Translations under genes and position numbers: made by a program
In this document: positions 1-6,430 of the stretch, piece by piece
How the letters are laid out: every line of letters begins with the position of its first letter
Position numbering within the stretch: the stretch's first letter is position 1
Source of the DNA: Acidobacteriota bacterium
Lineage (GTDB): Bacteria > Acidobacteriota > Blastocatellia > Pyrinomonadales > Pyrinomonadaceae
NCBI GenBank assembly: GCA_003222935.1
Contig: QHXL01000099.1
Location: 24,326-35,057, forward strand
Direction: 5' to 3'
Length of the DNA stretch: 10,732 bases
Notes under the pieces: generated by a model
The model's input: only the letters and a program-made list of their open reading frames with translations
Databases searched by the model: none
What the model was told of the DNA's origin: nothing

Positions 1-578
1 CAGCCCACCGCCTGGAGCAGTTGGGTTCCAGTAGGCGATGATTGCGAGACGATGTTCAGATCCTTGTGTCCCCAGTGGGAAGGCATCTGTCGTCCATGTG
101 AGCTTGGGTCATCTTCGGAGCCAACCGCGGCAAGTAGTTGTTCGAGTGGTGTCATGCCCAACTGCAAACAAAGCGCTCGATCGCGATAGTACGGATAAAA
201 CCAATCGTAGCCCGCTTTCAATGCCATGCCGGCTGCCACGAGTATTGCTTCATGTCCGGCGCCACTTATCTGAAAGTAGATCTTGTTCTGACCCTTGAGT
301 TGAATCTCTCTGTCGTCGATACGCCGCGACAAGTACATCGTTCGATAGATTTCGATCAGTGTCTTGTGATCGAGATCGAATTTACCTTGTGACTTTGCCG
401 GAGCCGGCTTCAAGGCCTGCACAGCTTTCGGAGTGGATGCTCTCGGCTTAGGCACTCCGACAGGCGTCGGACGTGGCGCCGGCGCTGGCTGAGCTGCCTG
501 CGGTTGTTCATTAACAACATCAGTGGTGTCCGATTCCGACTTTCTAACGAGCTTCAGTACTTTGGTATCAGTATTCAT
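1..578 (-). CDS. Branched-chain 2-oxo acid dehydrogenase E1, alpha-type N-terminal part (partial)
   Basis: TPP-dependent E1 decarboxylates branched 2-oxo acids from Leu/Ile/Val and passes the acyl group to the lipoyl E2. I read 192 codons from the ATG at 578 to the window edge without a stop; the rest lies outside. Residues 71-192 match the alpha-E1 fold. Visible are the 'SGAGHEA' segment (105-111), 'YYRDRAL' (130-136), 'GRQMPSHWG' (162-170) and '[13 protein letters not shown]' (180-192), the last two close to human BCKDHA. Residues 24-66 are a Pro/Ala/Lys-rich, probably disordered extension that is unusual for an E1. The ATG lies inside the end of the upstream TPR gene (11 bp overlap, ATGAATACTGA), suggesting translational coupling and one operon with the acyl-CoA dehydrogenase. 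Many bacteria of this kind carry alpha and beta domains fused; that cannot be seen here. Pyruvate- or acetoin-type E1 is a less likely alternative. Confidence 0.88.
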   Translation of the reverse strand, partial: MNTDTKVLKLVRKSESDTTDVVNEQPQAAQPAPAPRPTPVGVPKPRASTPKAVQALKPAPAKSQGKFDLDHKTLIEIYRTMYLSRRIDDREIQLKGQNKIYFQISGAGHEAILVAAGMALKAGYDWFYPYYRDRALCLQLGMTPLEQLLAAVGSEDDPSSHGRQMPSHWGHKDLNIVSQSSPTGTQLLQAVG

Positions 579-885
579 AGTTGCTTGCCAGGGTCATTCG
601 ATATTCTTCCGCCATGCCAGGGTGTCCGTGACGTTGAGCAGTTTCGATTCCGCGTTCGTAGGCTTCCTTCGCTTTATCGCGTTGACCGAGCCGCTCGTAG
701 GCACTCGCCAACATCCCAAAGGCGTTTCCTTCGTCTTCCGAAACGTCGAGGTAACGAGTAATCATCTCGATCAACTCTTCGTTCTGCCCTGTCTTTTCAT
801 ACTCTTTCGCCAGGCCAAACATCACACTTGTATTCGTGGGATCGTTGGCGAGCATTGTCTTAAACAGTTCGATACGATTCTGCAT
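568..885 (-). CDS. Small TPR-repeat protein
   Basis: A 105-residue soluble protein with no signal peptide. Two clear tetratricopeptide units can be read. The first is around residues 19-48 ('[20 protein letters not shown]'); the second is around 53-82, with the typical pattern '[18 protein letters not shown]', A..AY..G at the expected places. TPRs are protein-protein interaction scaffolds; the partner is unknown. It lies between the acyl-CoA dehydrogenase (19 bp gap) and E1 (11 bp overlap), so it is probably co-translated with both and may assist that metabolism, but this is inference from position only. Start choice: ATG at 885 gives a protein beginning at the first TPR helix. An in-frame TTG at 915 would add 10 residues and overlap the dehydrogenase stop by 11 bp. 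Neither has a strong Shine-Dalgarno. Confidence 0.82.
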   Translation of the reverse strand: MQNRIELFKTMLANDPTNTSVMFGLAKEYEKTGQNEELIEMITRYLDVSEDEGNAFGMLASAYERLGQRDKAKEAYERGIETAQRHGHPGMAEEYRMTLASNYEY

Positions 886-904
886 AGCTAACTCAACCAG
901 CTTT

Positions 905-2086
905 CTACTTTCCAATAATCAACTTTGCGATCGTTTGCAACTGCATGTTTGAAGTGCCCTCATAGATTGCGCCGATTTTCGAGTCGCGCCAGTATTTTTC
1001 AACCGGGTAATCTTTTACGTAGCCATAACCACCGTACAGCTCAATTGCTTTTGAGGTGACTTTTTCGGCTACGCGGGAGGAGTAGAGTTTCGCCATCGCC
1101 GCTTCTTTCACAAAATTGATCCCGGCGTCTTTCATGCGCGCTGCGTTGTAAACCAAAAGTCGGGCGGCTTCGAGGTCAGTGGCCATTTCAGCAAGTTGAA
1201 ATTGCACACCCTGGAATTGATTGATTGGTTTACCAAATTGTTGGCGCTCACCGGTATAGGCAATCGCGCACTCGAGCGCGCCGGCAGCAATGCCGATCAT
1301 TTGGGCACCTATTCCGATTCGCCCTTCATTCAAAGTTTCGATCGAGATCTTGTAGCCCTTGCCCGTCTCACCCAGAACGTTTTCTTTCGGAACTTTGCAA
1401 TCTTCCAAAATCAGCTCAACAGTTGACGACGCTCGTATACCGAGCTTGTTTTCTTTCTTGCCAACTGAAAAACCTTCAAAGCCCTTTTCAATAATGAAGG
1501 CTGTGATTCCCCGGTATCCGGCTTCGGGATTCGCATTGGCAAACAACACAAAAATCTCTGCTTCGATGCCGTTTGTGATCCATAGCTTTTGTCCGTTGAT
1601 GGCGTAGTGATCGCCTTTATCAACGGCGCGCGTCTGCATCGCAAATGCGTCTGACCCTGAACTCGGCTCGCTCAATGCGTAGGCGCCAACGCTTCCGCTG
1701 GCTAGCCTGGTCAGGTACTTCTCTTTCTGCTCCGGTGTGCCCCAACGGATGAAGGCGTTATTGACGAGCGTGTTTTGCACGTCAACTAGAACTCCTACTG
1801 AAGCATCGACGCGGGATAGTTCCTCGACTGCCAGGATCGCTGTAAAGAAATTGGCGCTCGCACCACCAAACTCTTCCGGCGTTTCTATTCCCATCAAGCC
1901 GAGGTCGAAACACTGTTTGATAACGGCCGGATCGAGTTTTTGATGTTCGTCCATCTGCTCGACGCGGGGTCGTATCTCCCCTTCAGCGAACTCCCGAACA
2001 CTCGAGCGAAACATGCGCTCGTCTTCAGAAAGACTGGTAAGTGGTTGACCGGTTAATTGCTCAATTGCTGGTTGGGATTGACTCAT
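905..2086 (-). CDS. Short/branched-chain acyl-CoA dehydrogenase
   Basis: FAD-dependent alpha,beta-dehydrogenation of acyl-CoA, passing electrons to ETF. The 393 residues are a full-length family member. Seen in order are an N-terminal helical domain (about 20-130), the FAD-contacting 'ALSEPSSGSD' (137-146) and 'LWITNG' (168-173), a middle beta domain with 'ENKLGIRASST' (212-222), and the C-terminal helical domain. The last contains 'LNEGRIGIGAQ' (252-262), 'ERQQFGKPI' (280-288), 'ELYGGYGYVKDYPVEKYWRD' (349-368) and 'IYEGTSNMQLQTIAK' (374-388). E376 is at the catalytic base position used by short- and medium-chain enzymes. The 'LEAARLLVYNAAR' and 'KDYPVEKYWRDSKIGAIYEG' stretches are especially close to mammalian ACADSB, favouring 2-methyl-branched substrates; butyryl-CoA dehydrogenase is the main alternative. 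First gene of an operon ending in a branched-chain E1, which supports the branched-chain role. ATG 2086 is backed by an AAGGTG Shine-Dalgarno. Confidence 0.95.
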   Translation of the reverse strand: MSQSQPAIEQLTGQPLTSLSEDERMFRSSVREFAEGEIRPRVEQMDEHQKLDPAVIKQCFDLGLMGIETPEEFGGASANFFTAILAVEELSRVDASVGVLVDVQNTLVNNAFIRWGTPEQKEKYLTRLASGSVGAYALSEPSSGSDAFAMQTRAVDKGDHYAINGQKLWITNGIEAEIFVLFANANPEAGYRGITAFIIEKGFEGFSVGKKENKLGIRASSTVELILEDCKVPKENVLGETGKGYKISIETLNEGRIGIGAQMIGIAAGALECAIAYTGERQQFGKPINQFQGVQFQLAEMATDLEAARLLVYNAARMKDAGINFVKEAAMAKLYSSRVAEKVTSKAIELYGGYGYVKDYPVEKYWRDSKIGAIYEGTSNMQLQTIAKLIIGK

Positions 2087-2090
2087 CGTA

Positions 2091-2096
2091 CACCTT
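2091..2096 (-). promoter_or_regulatory. Ribosome binding site of the acyl-CoA dehydrogenase gene
   Basis: AAGGTG read on the minus strand, 4 nt before the ATG at 2086. It supports this start codon for the first gene of the operon. Confidence 0.6.
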
Positions 2097-2127
2097 GTTT
2101 TGTCTGAGCTATGAAGTTGAACGCTGC

Positions 2128-2157
2128 ATCATAATCAAGCCAAAAGTAAAAAGGCAA
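2128..2157 (-). promoter_or_regulatory. Candidate sigma70-type promoter for the acyl-CoA dehydrogenase/TPR/E1 operon
   Basis: On the minus strand, TTGCCT (2157-2152, 4/6 to TTGACA) is followed after 18 bp by TATGAT (2133-2128, 5/6 to TATAAT). Transcription would start near 2121, giving a leader of about 35 nt that contains the Shine-Dalgarno. The -35 box lies inside an inverted repeat (2154-2161/2173-2180), so a repressor or DNA structure could affect it. This is a visual match only. Confidence 0.4.
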
Positions 2158-2201
2158 AGACGGCAAAGCCAGGTCTTTGCACTTGGGACTTCGGCTTTTG
2201 G
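2140..2201. repeat. Nested inverted repeats in the intergenic region
   Basis: The inner pair is GCAAAGAC (2154-2161) with GTCTTTGC (2173-2180), 8 bp perfect with an 11 nt loop. The outer pair is CCAAAAG (2140-2146) with CTTTTGG (2195-2201), 7 bp perfect. GGCAAAG also occurs twice directly (2153-2159, 2162-2168). The arms flank or overlap the candidate -35 box of the leftward operon. It could be an operator, a hairpin in the leader of the rightward flippase transcript, or chance in an A/G-rich stretch. The rest of the 243 bp gap (2087-2329) shows no other clear signal. Confidence 0.45.
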
Positions 2202-2329
2202 TTTTGTTCGAGATTTGTGTTTTCCAATGGAAGGGGCCAGTTACTTGAGTTGGCTAATAGGCCGCTTCATTCCAAGACCAAAAACCCACGACCTTCCTCC
2301 GGTATGTTGATTGCTCGGGGGTTCTACCC

Positions 2330-3418
2330 ATGTGCTACCGTAACGCTATGACCCCGATTACTTCGACGAGTGATAAGAAAGCTCGGAGTCGTCGATTTGC
2401 TCCACTTGGCATCATCTTCGGTCTACTCGGGCTGCTGCTGTTCGCGTACTTCGTTCGCAAAGCTGGCATCGAAACAGTCTTTTCTGGAATTCGCAGCCTT
2501 GGTGTCGGCTTTCTCTTAATTCTCTGCATCTCCAGTGTCCGCCACATCGTTCGTTCACTCGCCTGGACTCGTTGCGTAGAAAAGCCCTACCGGCTGCGCT
2601 TTCGCGATGCTTTCGCGGCCCGACTGATGGGCGATGCAATCGGAAACATTATTCCCTTTGTGAGTTTTGCTGTAAGCGAACCTTCAAAAGCAGTCTTCGT
2701 CAAAGATCGAATCCCGCTAATGGTCGGGCTTTCTGCACTCGCAATTGAAAACATCCTTTACGGATTGTCGGTCGCACTTTTTATTTTCGCCGGCACCGCG
2801 ACTCTTCTGCTCAGCTTTTCTCTTCCGAAGCCACTGCGCTATGCGAGCATCGGCGCACTAATCACGATCTTCATTATTGTTCCCCTGGGATTTCTCCTGG
2901 TTAGAAGTCAGGCAAGATTCCTGAGCAGGACCATTCGATTTCTGAGTTCACGCGGACTGGCGAAAAACTTTATGTCGAGGATCTTGCCGCGTGCGGAAAC
3001 ACTGGAGGAACGTGTTTACGGTTTTTACGAACGGAACCAGGGCGGTTTACTTCCCATTTTTGGACTGGACTTAGCGTTTCACCTTGCGGGAGTTGTTGAA
3101 ATTTATGCCACCCTCCTTTTTATCAGTCCGGTGGCTCCAACCTGGCGTCAAGCATTCATTCTTGAATCGGTGAATCGAATCATCAACGTGGCGTTCAAGT
3201 TCATGCCATTTAGAGTTGGAGTCGATGAAGGTGGGACTGAACAGGTTTCGAAAGTGCTGGGTTTTGTTAAGGCCACTGGTGTCACGCTTGCGATCGTGCG
3301 CAAAGGGCGCGACATTTTTTGGAGCATGATCGGAGTTGCGTTGCTTTTGAAAAAAGGATTCTCGCTGACTTCAGTTGATGAGGACACTTCTGAAAGTCTT
3401 TCAAGCGCGAGAACGTAG
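2330..3418 (+). CDS. Flippase-like integral membrane protein (LPG synthase TM / UPF0104 family)
   Basis: A 362-residue polytopic membrane protein. Hydrophobic segments can be read at about 25-43, 57-72, 130-165, 171-192, 240-265 and 330-342, with a basic N-terminus (K16-R22). The late motif 'FRVGVDEGG' (294-302), then 'VTLAIVRKGRDIFWSMIGVALL' split over 318-339, matches the conserved region of the lysylphosphatidylglycerol-synthase membrane domain / HpnL-like family (G.QEGG ... R.RE..W). Members are thought to move or help modify lipids; the substrate here is unknown. There is no C-terminal aminoacyl-transferase domain, so it is not a full MprF. ATG 2330 has a G-run 9-13 nt upstream; ATG 2348, which removes six residues, is an alternative. 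Its stop is 4 bp from the stop of the convergent ABC permease gene, with no room for a terminator between them. Confidence 0.85.
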   Translation: MCYRNAMTPITSTSDKKARSRRFAPLGIIFGLLGLLLFAYFVRKAGIETVFSGIRSLGVGFLLILCISSVRHIVRSLAWTRCVEKPYRLRFRDAFAARLMGDAIGNIIPFVSFAVSEPSKAVFVKDRIPLMVGLSALAIENILYGLSVALFIFAGTATLLLSFSLPKPLRYASIGALITIFIIVPLGFLLVRSQARFLSRTIRFLSSRGLAKNFMSRILPRAETLEERVYGFYERNQGGLLPIFGLDLAFHLAGVVEIYATLLFISPVAPTWRQAFILESVNRIINVAFKFMPFRVGVDEGGTEQVSKVLGFVKATGVTLAIVRKGRDIFWSMIGVALLLKKGFSLTSVDEDTSESLSSART

Positions 3419-3422
3419 AGTA

Positions 3423-4520
3423 TTAGTCGTAAGCCAACGCACTGACTGCATCGAGATTCGAAGCACGCACTGCCGGATAGAGAGCACCAAGCACGCCACC
3501 AACTAAACCGATCGAAGCTGCCGTTAATGCCCACTGCCAACTGTATTCAAAAACCAAGCCGTAGACCTGGTGGATTAAGTACCCGGCAATTGCTGAAACA
3601 GCGAACCCTGCCAACAATCCAATCAGACTAATCAGTATTGCTTCCTTTTCGATGATGCCTATGATGAAACCTTTGGACGCTCCCATTGCTTTGAGAATTC
3701 CAATCTCGCGGGTCCTCTCAGTTATCGTCGTATACATCGCCAGCATGACGACGAGTGCACTCACAACGGCTGAGAGTCCTACCAGGACACGCAGGAACAC
3801 ACCAAGGTAAGGAATAGTCTTTTCGAAACTCGTAAACACGTCCGCCGTCGGCTGGATCGTATTTCCCGGTAGCTCAGTGTTTATTCTTTGAGCCACCTGA
3901 GAAACCTGATTCGAATCACGTAGTTTCACAAAGATGAATGTGCACTTGCCGTTCGCTTCAAGTGCCTCTTGCAAACCGGCCAACGTCAACTTCACCCGCG
4001 CCCCCGACTCAGGCGAGTAGATTCCGCTGATGCGATACTCTTGGGGACCAAATGGCTTAAATATGTCTCCAACGCGAAGGTTGTTGTTCCTGGCTTTAAC
4101 TTGATCGATCACAGCCTCATTCGGACTTTGTGGCGCTCGGCCATCGACAATCCGAATGTCGTTCATCCTGGAGTAGCCTTCCCACTCCACTCCATCGATT
4201 TGTTCAATACCAATACCTTTCGTCCCTTGAAAAAAGTGGCGAATGATCGGGATGGCATCCTCGACCCCTTCGATTGTTCTAAGTCGGTCGGCATAGCGCA
4301 CATCGAGATTTGCGGTCGATCCGGTCGCCTGGACAGCGCCGGGTCGCATAAAGATCAGTTCAGCCTTCACGTTCGTGGCGCGTTTCTGCAAGTCGTTGGA
4401 CATGCCTCGCGCGAGACCAGTGAAAAGCATCACCAGGCAAACGCCCAGGGCTATACCCGCCACGCTCACCAAAGTGCGAACAGGGCGTTGTCGAATGTTG
4501 GAAGTGACGAGGTTATCCAT
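3423..4520 (-). CDS. MacB/FtsX-type ABC transporter permease
   Basis: A 365-residue permease of the four-helix MacB/LolCE/FtsX type. The first membrane helix is at about residues 17-37 ('TLVSVAGIALGVCLVMLFTG'). A large extracytoplasmic MacB core domain follows (about 40-235), then the FtsX domain with three helices (about 240-268, 295-318, 330-350). 'TREIGILKAMGAS' (270-282) is the signature cytoplasmic loop that contacts the ATPase. Such permeases usually work with a separate ATPase and transmit force to periplasmic partners or extrude lipoproteins, peptides or drugs. No ATPase gene is next to it in this window, so it may borrow one encoded elsewhere. Start: ATG 4520 begins right before the usual 'NIRQRPVRT' cytoplasmic segment. 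A GTG at 4559 would add 13 residues that do not look conserved. Neither start has a clear Shine-Dalgarno. Confidence 0.9.
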   Translation of the reverse strand: MDNLVTSNIRQRPVRTLVSVAGIALGVCLVMLFTGLARGMSNDLQKRATNVKAELIFMRPGAVQATGSTANLDVRYADRLRTIEGVEDAIPIIRHFFQGTKGIGIEQIDGVEWEGYSRMNDIRIVDGRAPQSPNEAVIDQVKARNNNLRVGDIFKPFGPQEYRISGIYSPESGARVKLTLAGLQEALEANGKCTFIFVKLRDSNQVSQVAQRINTELPGNTIQPTADVFTSFEKTIPYLGVFLRVLVGLSAVVSALVVMLAMYTTITERTREIGILKAMGASKGFIIGIIEKEAILISLIGLLAGFAVSAIAGYLIHQVYGLVFEYSWQWALTAASIGLVGGVLGALYPAVRASNLDAVSALAYD

Positions 4521-4579
4521 AGATGAAATCGATCTTAGTCGGACGCACAATTGCGTCACCTGTTGTTAAGTTCCGGCAG

Positions 4580-4594
4580 GCCAACCTGGTTGGC
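4580..4594. repeat. 15 bp perfect palindrome in the divergent permease/glycosyltransferase gap
   Basis: GCCAACCTGGTTGGC: 7 bp arms around one central base, about 60 bp upstream of the permease ATG and 145 bp upstream of the glycosyltransferase start. Its size and symmetry fit a dimeric regulator's operator, most likely for the permease. A leader hairpin in the permease mRNA is the alternative. Otherwise the 219 bp gap (4521-4739) shows only a TTGACT at 4643-4648, which has no convincing -10 partner. Confidence 0.4.
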
Positions 4595-4725
4595 ATAACC
4601 ATAAATCATTTCCCGAAAAGCTCATAACGCGAGGCACGAATATTGACTGAGTTGTCGGGAAGTGGACGTAAATATTCCGTGACAGTTAACCCGTAGCTTC
4701 GACCCCGGATCAGCTACTGTTTTCT

Positions 4726-4731
4726 AAGAGG
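4726..4731 (+). promoter_or_regulatory. Ribosome binding site selecting a TTG start
   Basis: AAGAGG, 8 nt before the TTG at 4740. An in-frame TAA at 4725-4727 directly precedes it, and no ATG/GTG lies between, so TTG 4740 is the only upstream start for the glycosyltransferase N-terminus. Confidence 0.6.
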
Positions 4732-4739
4732 TAGTCGGT

Positions 4740-5399
4740 TTGTCTGGCAATTTCAAACTGAGTCCTTCCGCCCCATTGGTGGACATTCAGAGTAGGCCCC
4801 GTTTTTGGACGGGTGTAGCCTTAGACCGGCTCGGAGTTGGATCCCTCGATTGGTCAGTCGTCCTCACTTTGGTTCTTCTCGTTATCCTCGGCCTTGGTCT
4901 TCGTGTCACTCAACTCGGCGCAATCGGTTTTGCCGAGGATGAAATGAACAAATTGGATGCCGTGCATGCCTACGAGCGAGGCGACTTCTCAGTCAATGCC
5001 GAACATCCGATGGTGATGAAGGTCTTGATGCTGCTCTCGTTGCACGTCGCACCAAATGCGAGTGAAGAGGCAGCACTTCGCTTTCCGAATGCGCTCATCG
5101 GAGCTCTCACCGTGATTCCACTGTTTCTCCTGACGGGAGCTTTCTTTGATCGCAGAACTGCATTACTCGGCTTTCGGCGTCAACGCCATCACACACAATC
5201 GCATTGGAAAAGAAGATTCACTGCTAGTGTTCTTCATGCTTTTCGCGTACTTCTTCTTCCTTCGAGCAAAACAGTCAGCACCGCAAAACAAACTCGCAAG
5301 ACAACGGAATTACATCGCCAGCGCCATCGCTTTTGGGTTAATGATCGCTTCCAAGTACTTTCCTCACTACCTTGGCCTCAATATGCTCTTTCACCATAA
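4740..5399 (+). CDS. PMT/ArnT-like glycosyltransferase, N-terminal fragment (frameshifted)
   Basis: Begins with TTG behind AAGAGG. Meaningful protein runs to about residue 143 (5168): a short cytoplasmic head, TM1 at about 39-58, the first outer loop 'GFAEDEMNKLDA' (63-74), 'AEHPMVMKVL' (87-96) and a second TM at about 116-135 ending 'FFDRRTALL'. The acidic pair D67/E68 in loop 1 is the catalytic site position of the GT39/GT83 (protein O-mannosyltransferase/ArnT) superfamily, which transfers sugars from polyprenyl-phosphate carriers outside the membrane. After 5168 this frame turns into a basic, non-membrane sequence (RRQRHHTQSHWKRR...) and stops at 5399, while the family sequence continues in the next frame. 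It is therefore the front part of one broken or mis-sequenced gene together with 5146-6372. Confidence 0.75.
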   Translation: MSGNFKLSPSAPLVDIQSRPRFWTGVALDRLGVGSLDWSVVLTLVLLVILGLGLRVTQLGAIGFAEDEMNKLDAVHAYERGDFSVNAEHPMVMKVLMLLSLHVAPNASEEAALRFPNALIGALTVIPLFLLTGAFFDRRTALLGFRRQRHHTQSHWKRRFTASVLHAFRVLLLPSSKTVSTAKQTRKTTELHRQRHRFWVNDRFQVLSSLPWPQYALSP

Positions 5400-6372
5400 C
5401 TTTCATGCTTACCAGCCAAAGCCGGGAGAACCGGGCGCGAAGACACCGCTTCTGTTTTTCCTCCTTATCGGTGTTGTACTTGTCGCCGTTAGTCCGGCAC
5501 TCCTGATGCCACAAGTTTGGCAGTACATGAATGCCTACATGGGTGAGCGACTTTTATCGCACTCCGGATACTTGTTTGCCGGTCAACTCTACAAGAACAA
5601 CATGTCGAGTTCGCCTTTTGGGGGAACGCCCGTTTACTTTTACCTCGTGTTTTTGGCGATCAAAGTTCCACTCTTCATTGTTGCCGGTTTTCTACTCGGG
5701 CTGATTGTGGCGATAAAACGAAGACGAGAGATTGGCTATGCATTTTTGATCTTCATGTTTCTGTTTTGGATAGTTCCCTACTCATTGATAGGCGGAAAAT
5801 GGTTGCGCTACACGCTCTCGTTAATGCCGATTGTTTACATGCTTGCTGCTGTGGGTGTGATTGCTCTGATCGACTGGGCTAAGTCGAAATTTCCCGAGTC
5901 AAAGCACGCGTCGGTAGTTGTTACTGGAGTTGCCGTCGCTCTTTTTGTTGTCGTACCGGCGTGGACAGCCTTCGCTCATGCACCACATTACGCGCTCTAC
6001 ACCAACAAACTCGCGGCAAGCAAAGCAGGCTTCTTTTTTCCTCATGATGAGTTTTACGACGACGGCTTACGCGAGGCGATCAGCTACATCTGCGAGCAAG
6101 CGCCCCCGGGTGCTACCATCGCTCACGAGACCCCGGGAGTAACCAGGTATTACTTGAAAGAGTTTGGCCGCACCGATCTAAATTCAAAAACAATTTCGGC
6201 TGGGGATTTTAGTCCTTTGACCCAATCGGGAACCGTCTATGTAATTGCGCAACGTGGGCGCACGTATTTCGAGAACCGCGCTGAACTCGAAGTTGTGCGA
6301 TCGAACTTTCAAAAAGTACATGAAGTGACGATCGACGGTGTCAGCGCAGTTGAGATATTTGTAAAGCATTAG
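5146..6372 (+). CDS. PMT/ArnT-like glycosyltransferase, C-terminal fragment (frameshifted)
   Basis: This frame carries the remainder of the glycosyltransferase from about 5170 on ('AFGVNAITHNRIGKEDSLL'). The nominal TTG start at 5146 has no biological support, since the real protein enters from the other frame. Several membrane helices follow, then 'GGKWLRYTLSLMPIVYMLAA', which fits the conserved K..RY...P motif before the last helices of PMT-superfamily enzymes. About 130 residues of soluble C-terminal domain end the protein at the TAG. Joined, the two fragments give about 543 residues, normal for the family. The acceptor and sugar donor cannot be told. The metallophosphatase gene starts 58 bp downstream on the same strand and may be co-transcribed. 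Confidence 0.8.
   Translation: MIAELHYSAFGVNAITHNRIGKEDSLLVFFMLFAYFFFLRAKQSAPQNKLARQRNYIASAIAFGLMIASKYFPHYLGLNMLFHHNFHAYQPKPGEPGAKTPLLFFLLIGVVLVAVSPALLMPQVWQYMNAYMGERLLSHSGYLFAGQLYKNNMSSSPFGGTPVYFYLVFLAIKVPLFIVAGFLLGLIVAIKRRREIGYAFLIFMFLFWIVPYSLIGGKWLRYTLSLMPIVYMLAAVGVIALIDWAKSKFPESKHASVVVTGVAVALFVVVPAWTAFAHAPHYALYTNKLAASKAGFFFPHDEFYDDGLREAISYICEQAPPGATIAHETPGVTRYYLKEFGRTDLNSKTISAGDFSPLTQSGTVYVIAQRGRTYFENRAELEVVRSNFQKVHEVTIDGVSAVEIFVKH
5157..5178 (+). other. Frameshift site within the glycosyltransferase gene
   Basis: Up to CTC at 5166-5168 the family sequence is in the frame of 4740; from GCT at 5170 it is in the frame of 5146. Compared with my memory of the family, where about 15 residues separate 'TALL' from the 'R' of the next loop motif, about four residues seem to be missing. 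A small deletion of length 2 mod 3, for example 11 nt, would explain both the gap and the shift; a one-base insertion or a sequencing error is also possible. There is no slippery heptamer. Confidence 0.65.
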
Positions 6373-6430
6373 CACTGTCCGATAGACTTGCCGCGTCGAC
6401 TCCCTTTGTTTTAAGCACTCTGATAAAAAG

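Noticed and set aside
886..915. TTG start at 915 for the TPR protein
   Set aside because: It has no Shine-Dalgarno, and the extra residues precede the first TPR helix; ATG 885 is simpler. It is not excluded.
2041..2310. Plus-strand open frame across the acyl-CoA dehydrogenase start and the intergenic gap
   Set aside because: It overlaps the real start and promoter region on the opposite strand, and its sequence resembles no family.
3969..4526. Plus-strand open frame of 185 codons opposite the permease gene
   Set aside because: It is antisense to a well-supported permease and has no recognisable domain.
5140..5400. Programmed ribosomal frameshift in the glycosyltransferase
   Set aside because: There is no slippery sequence or stop codon at the junction, and residues seem to be missing there, so a deletion or error fits better.
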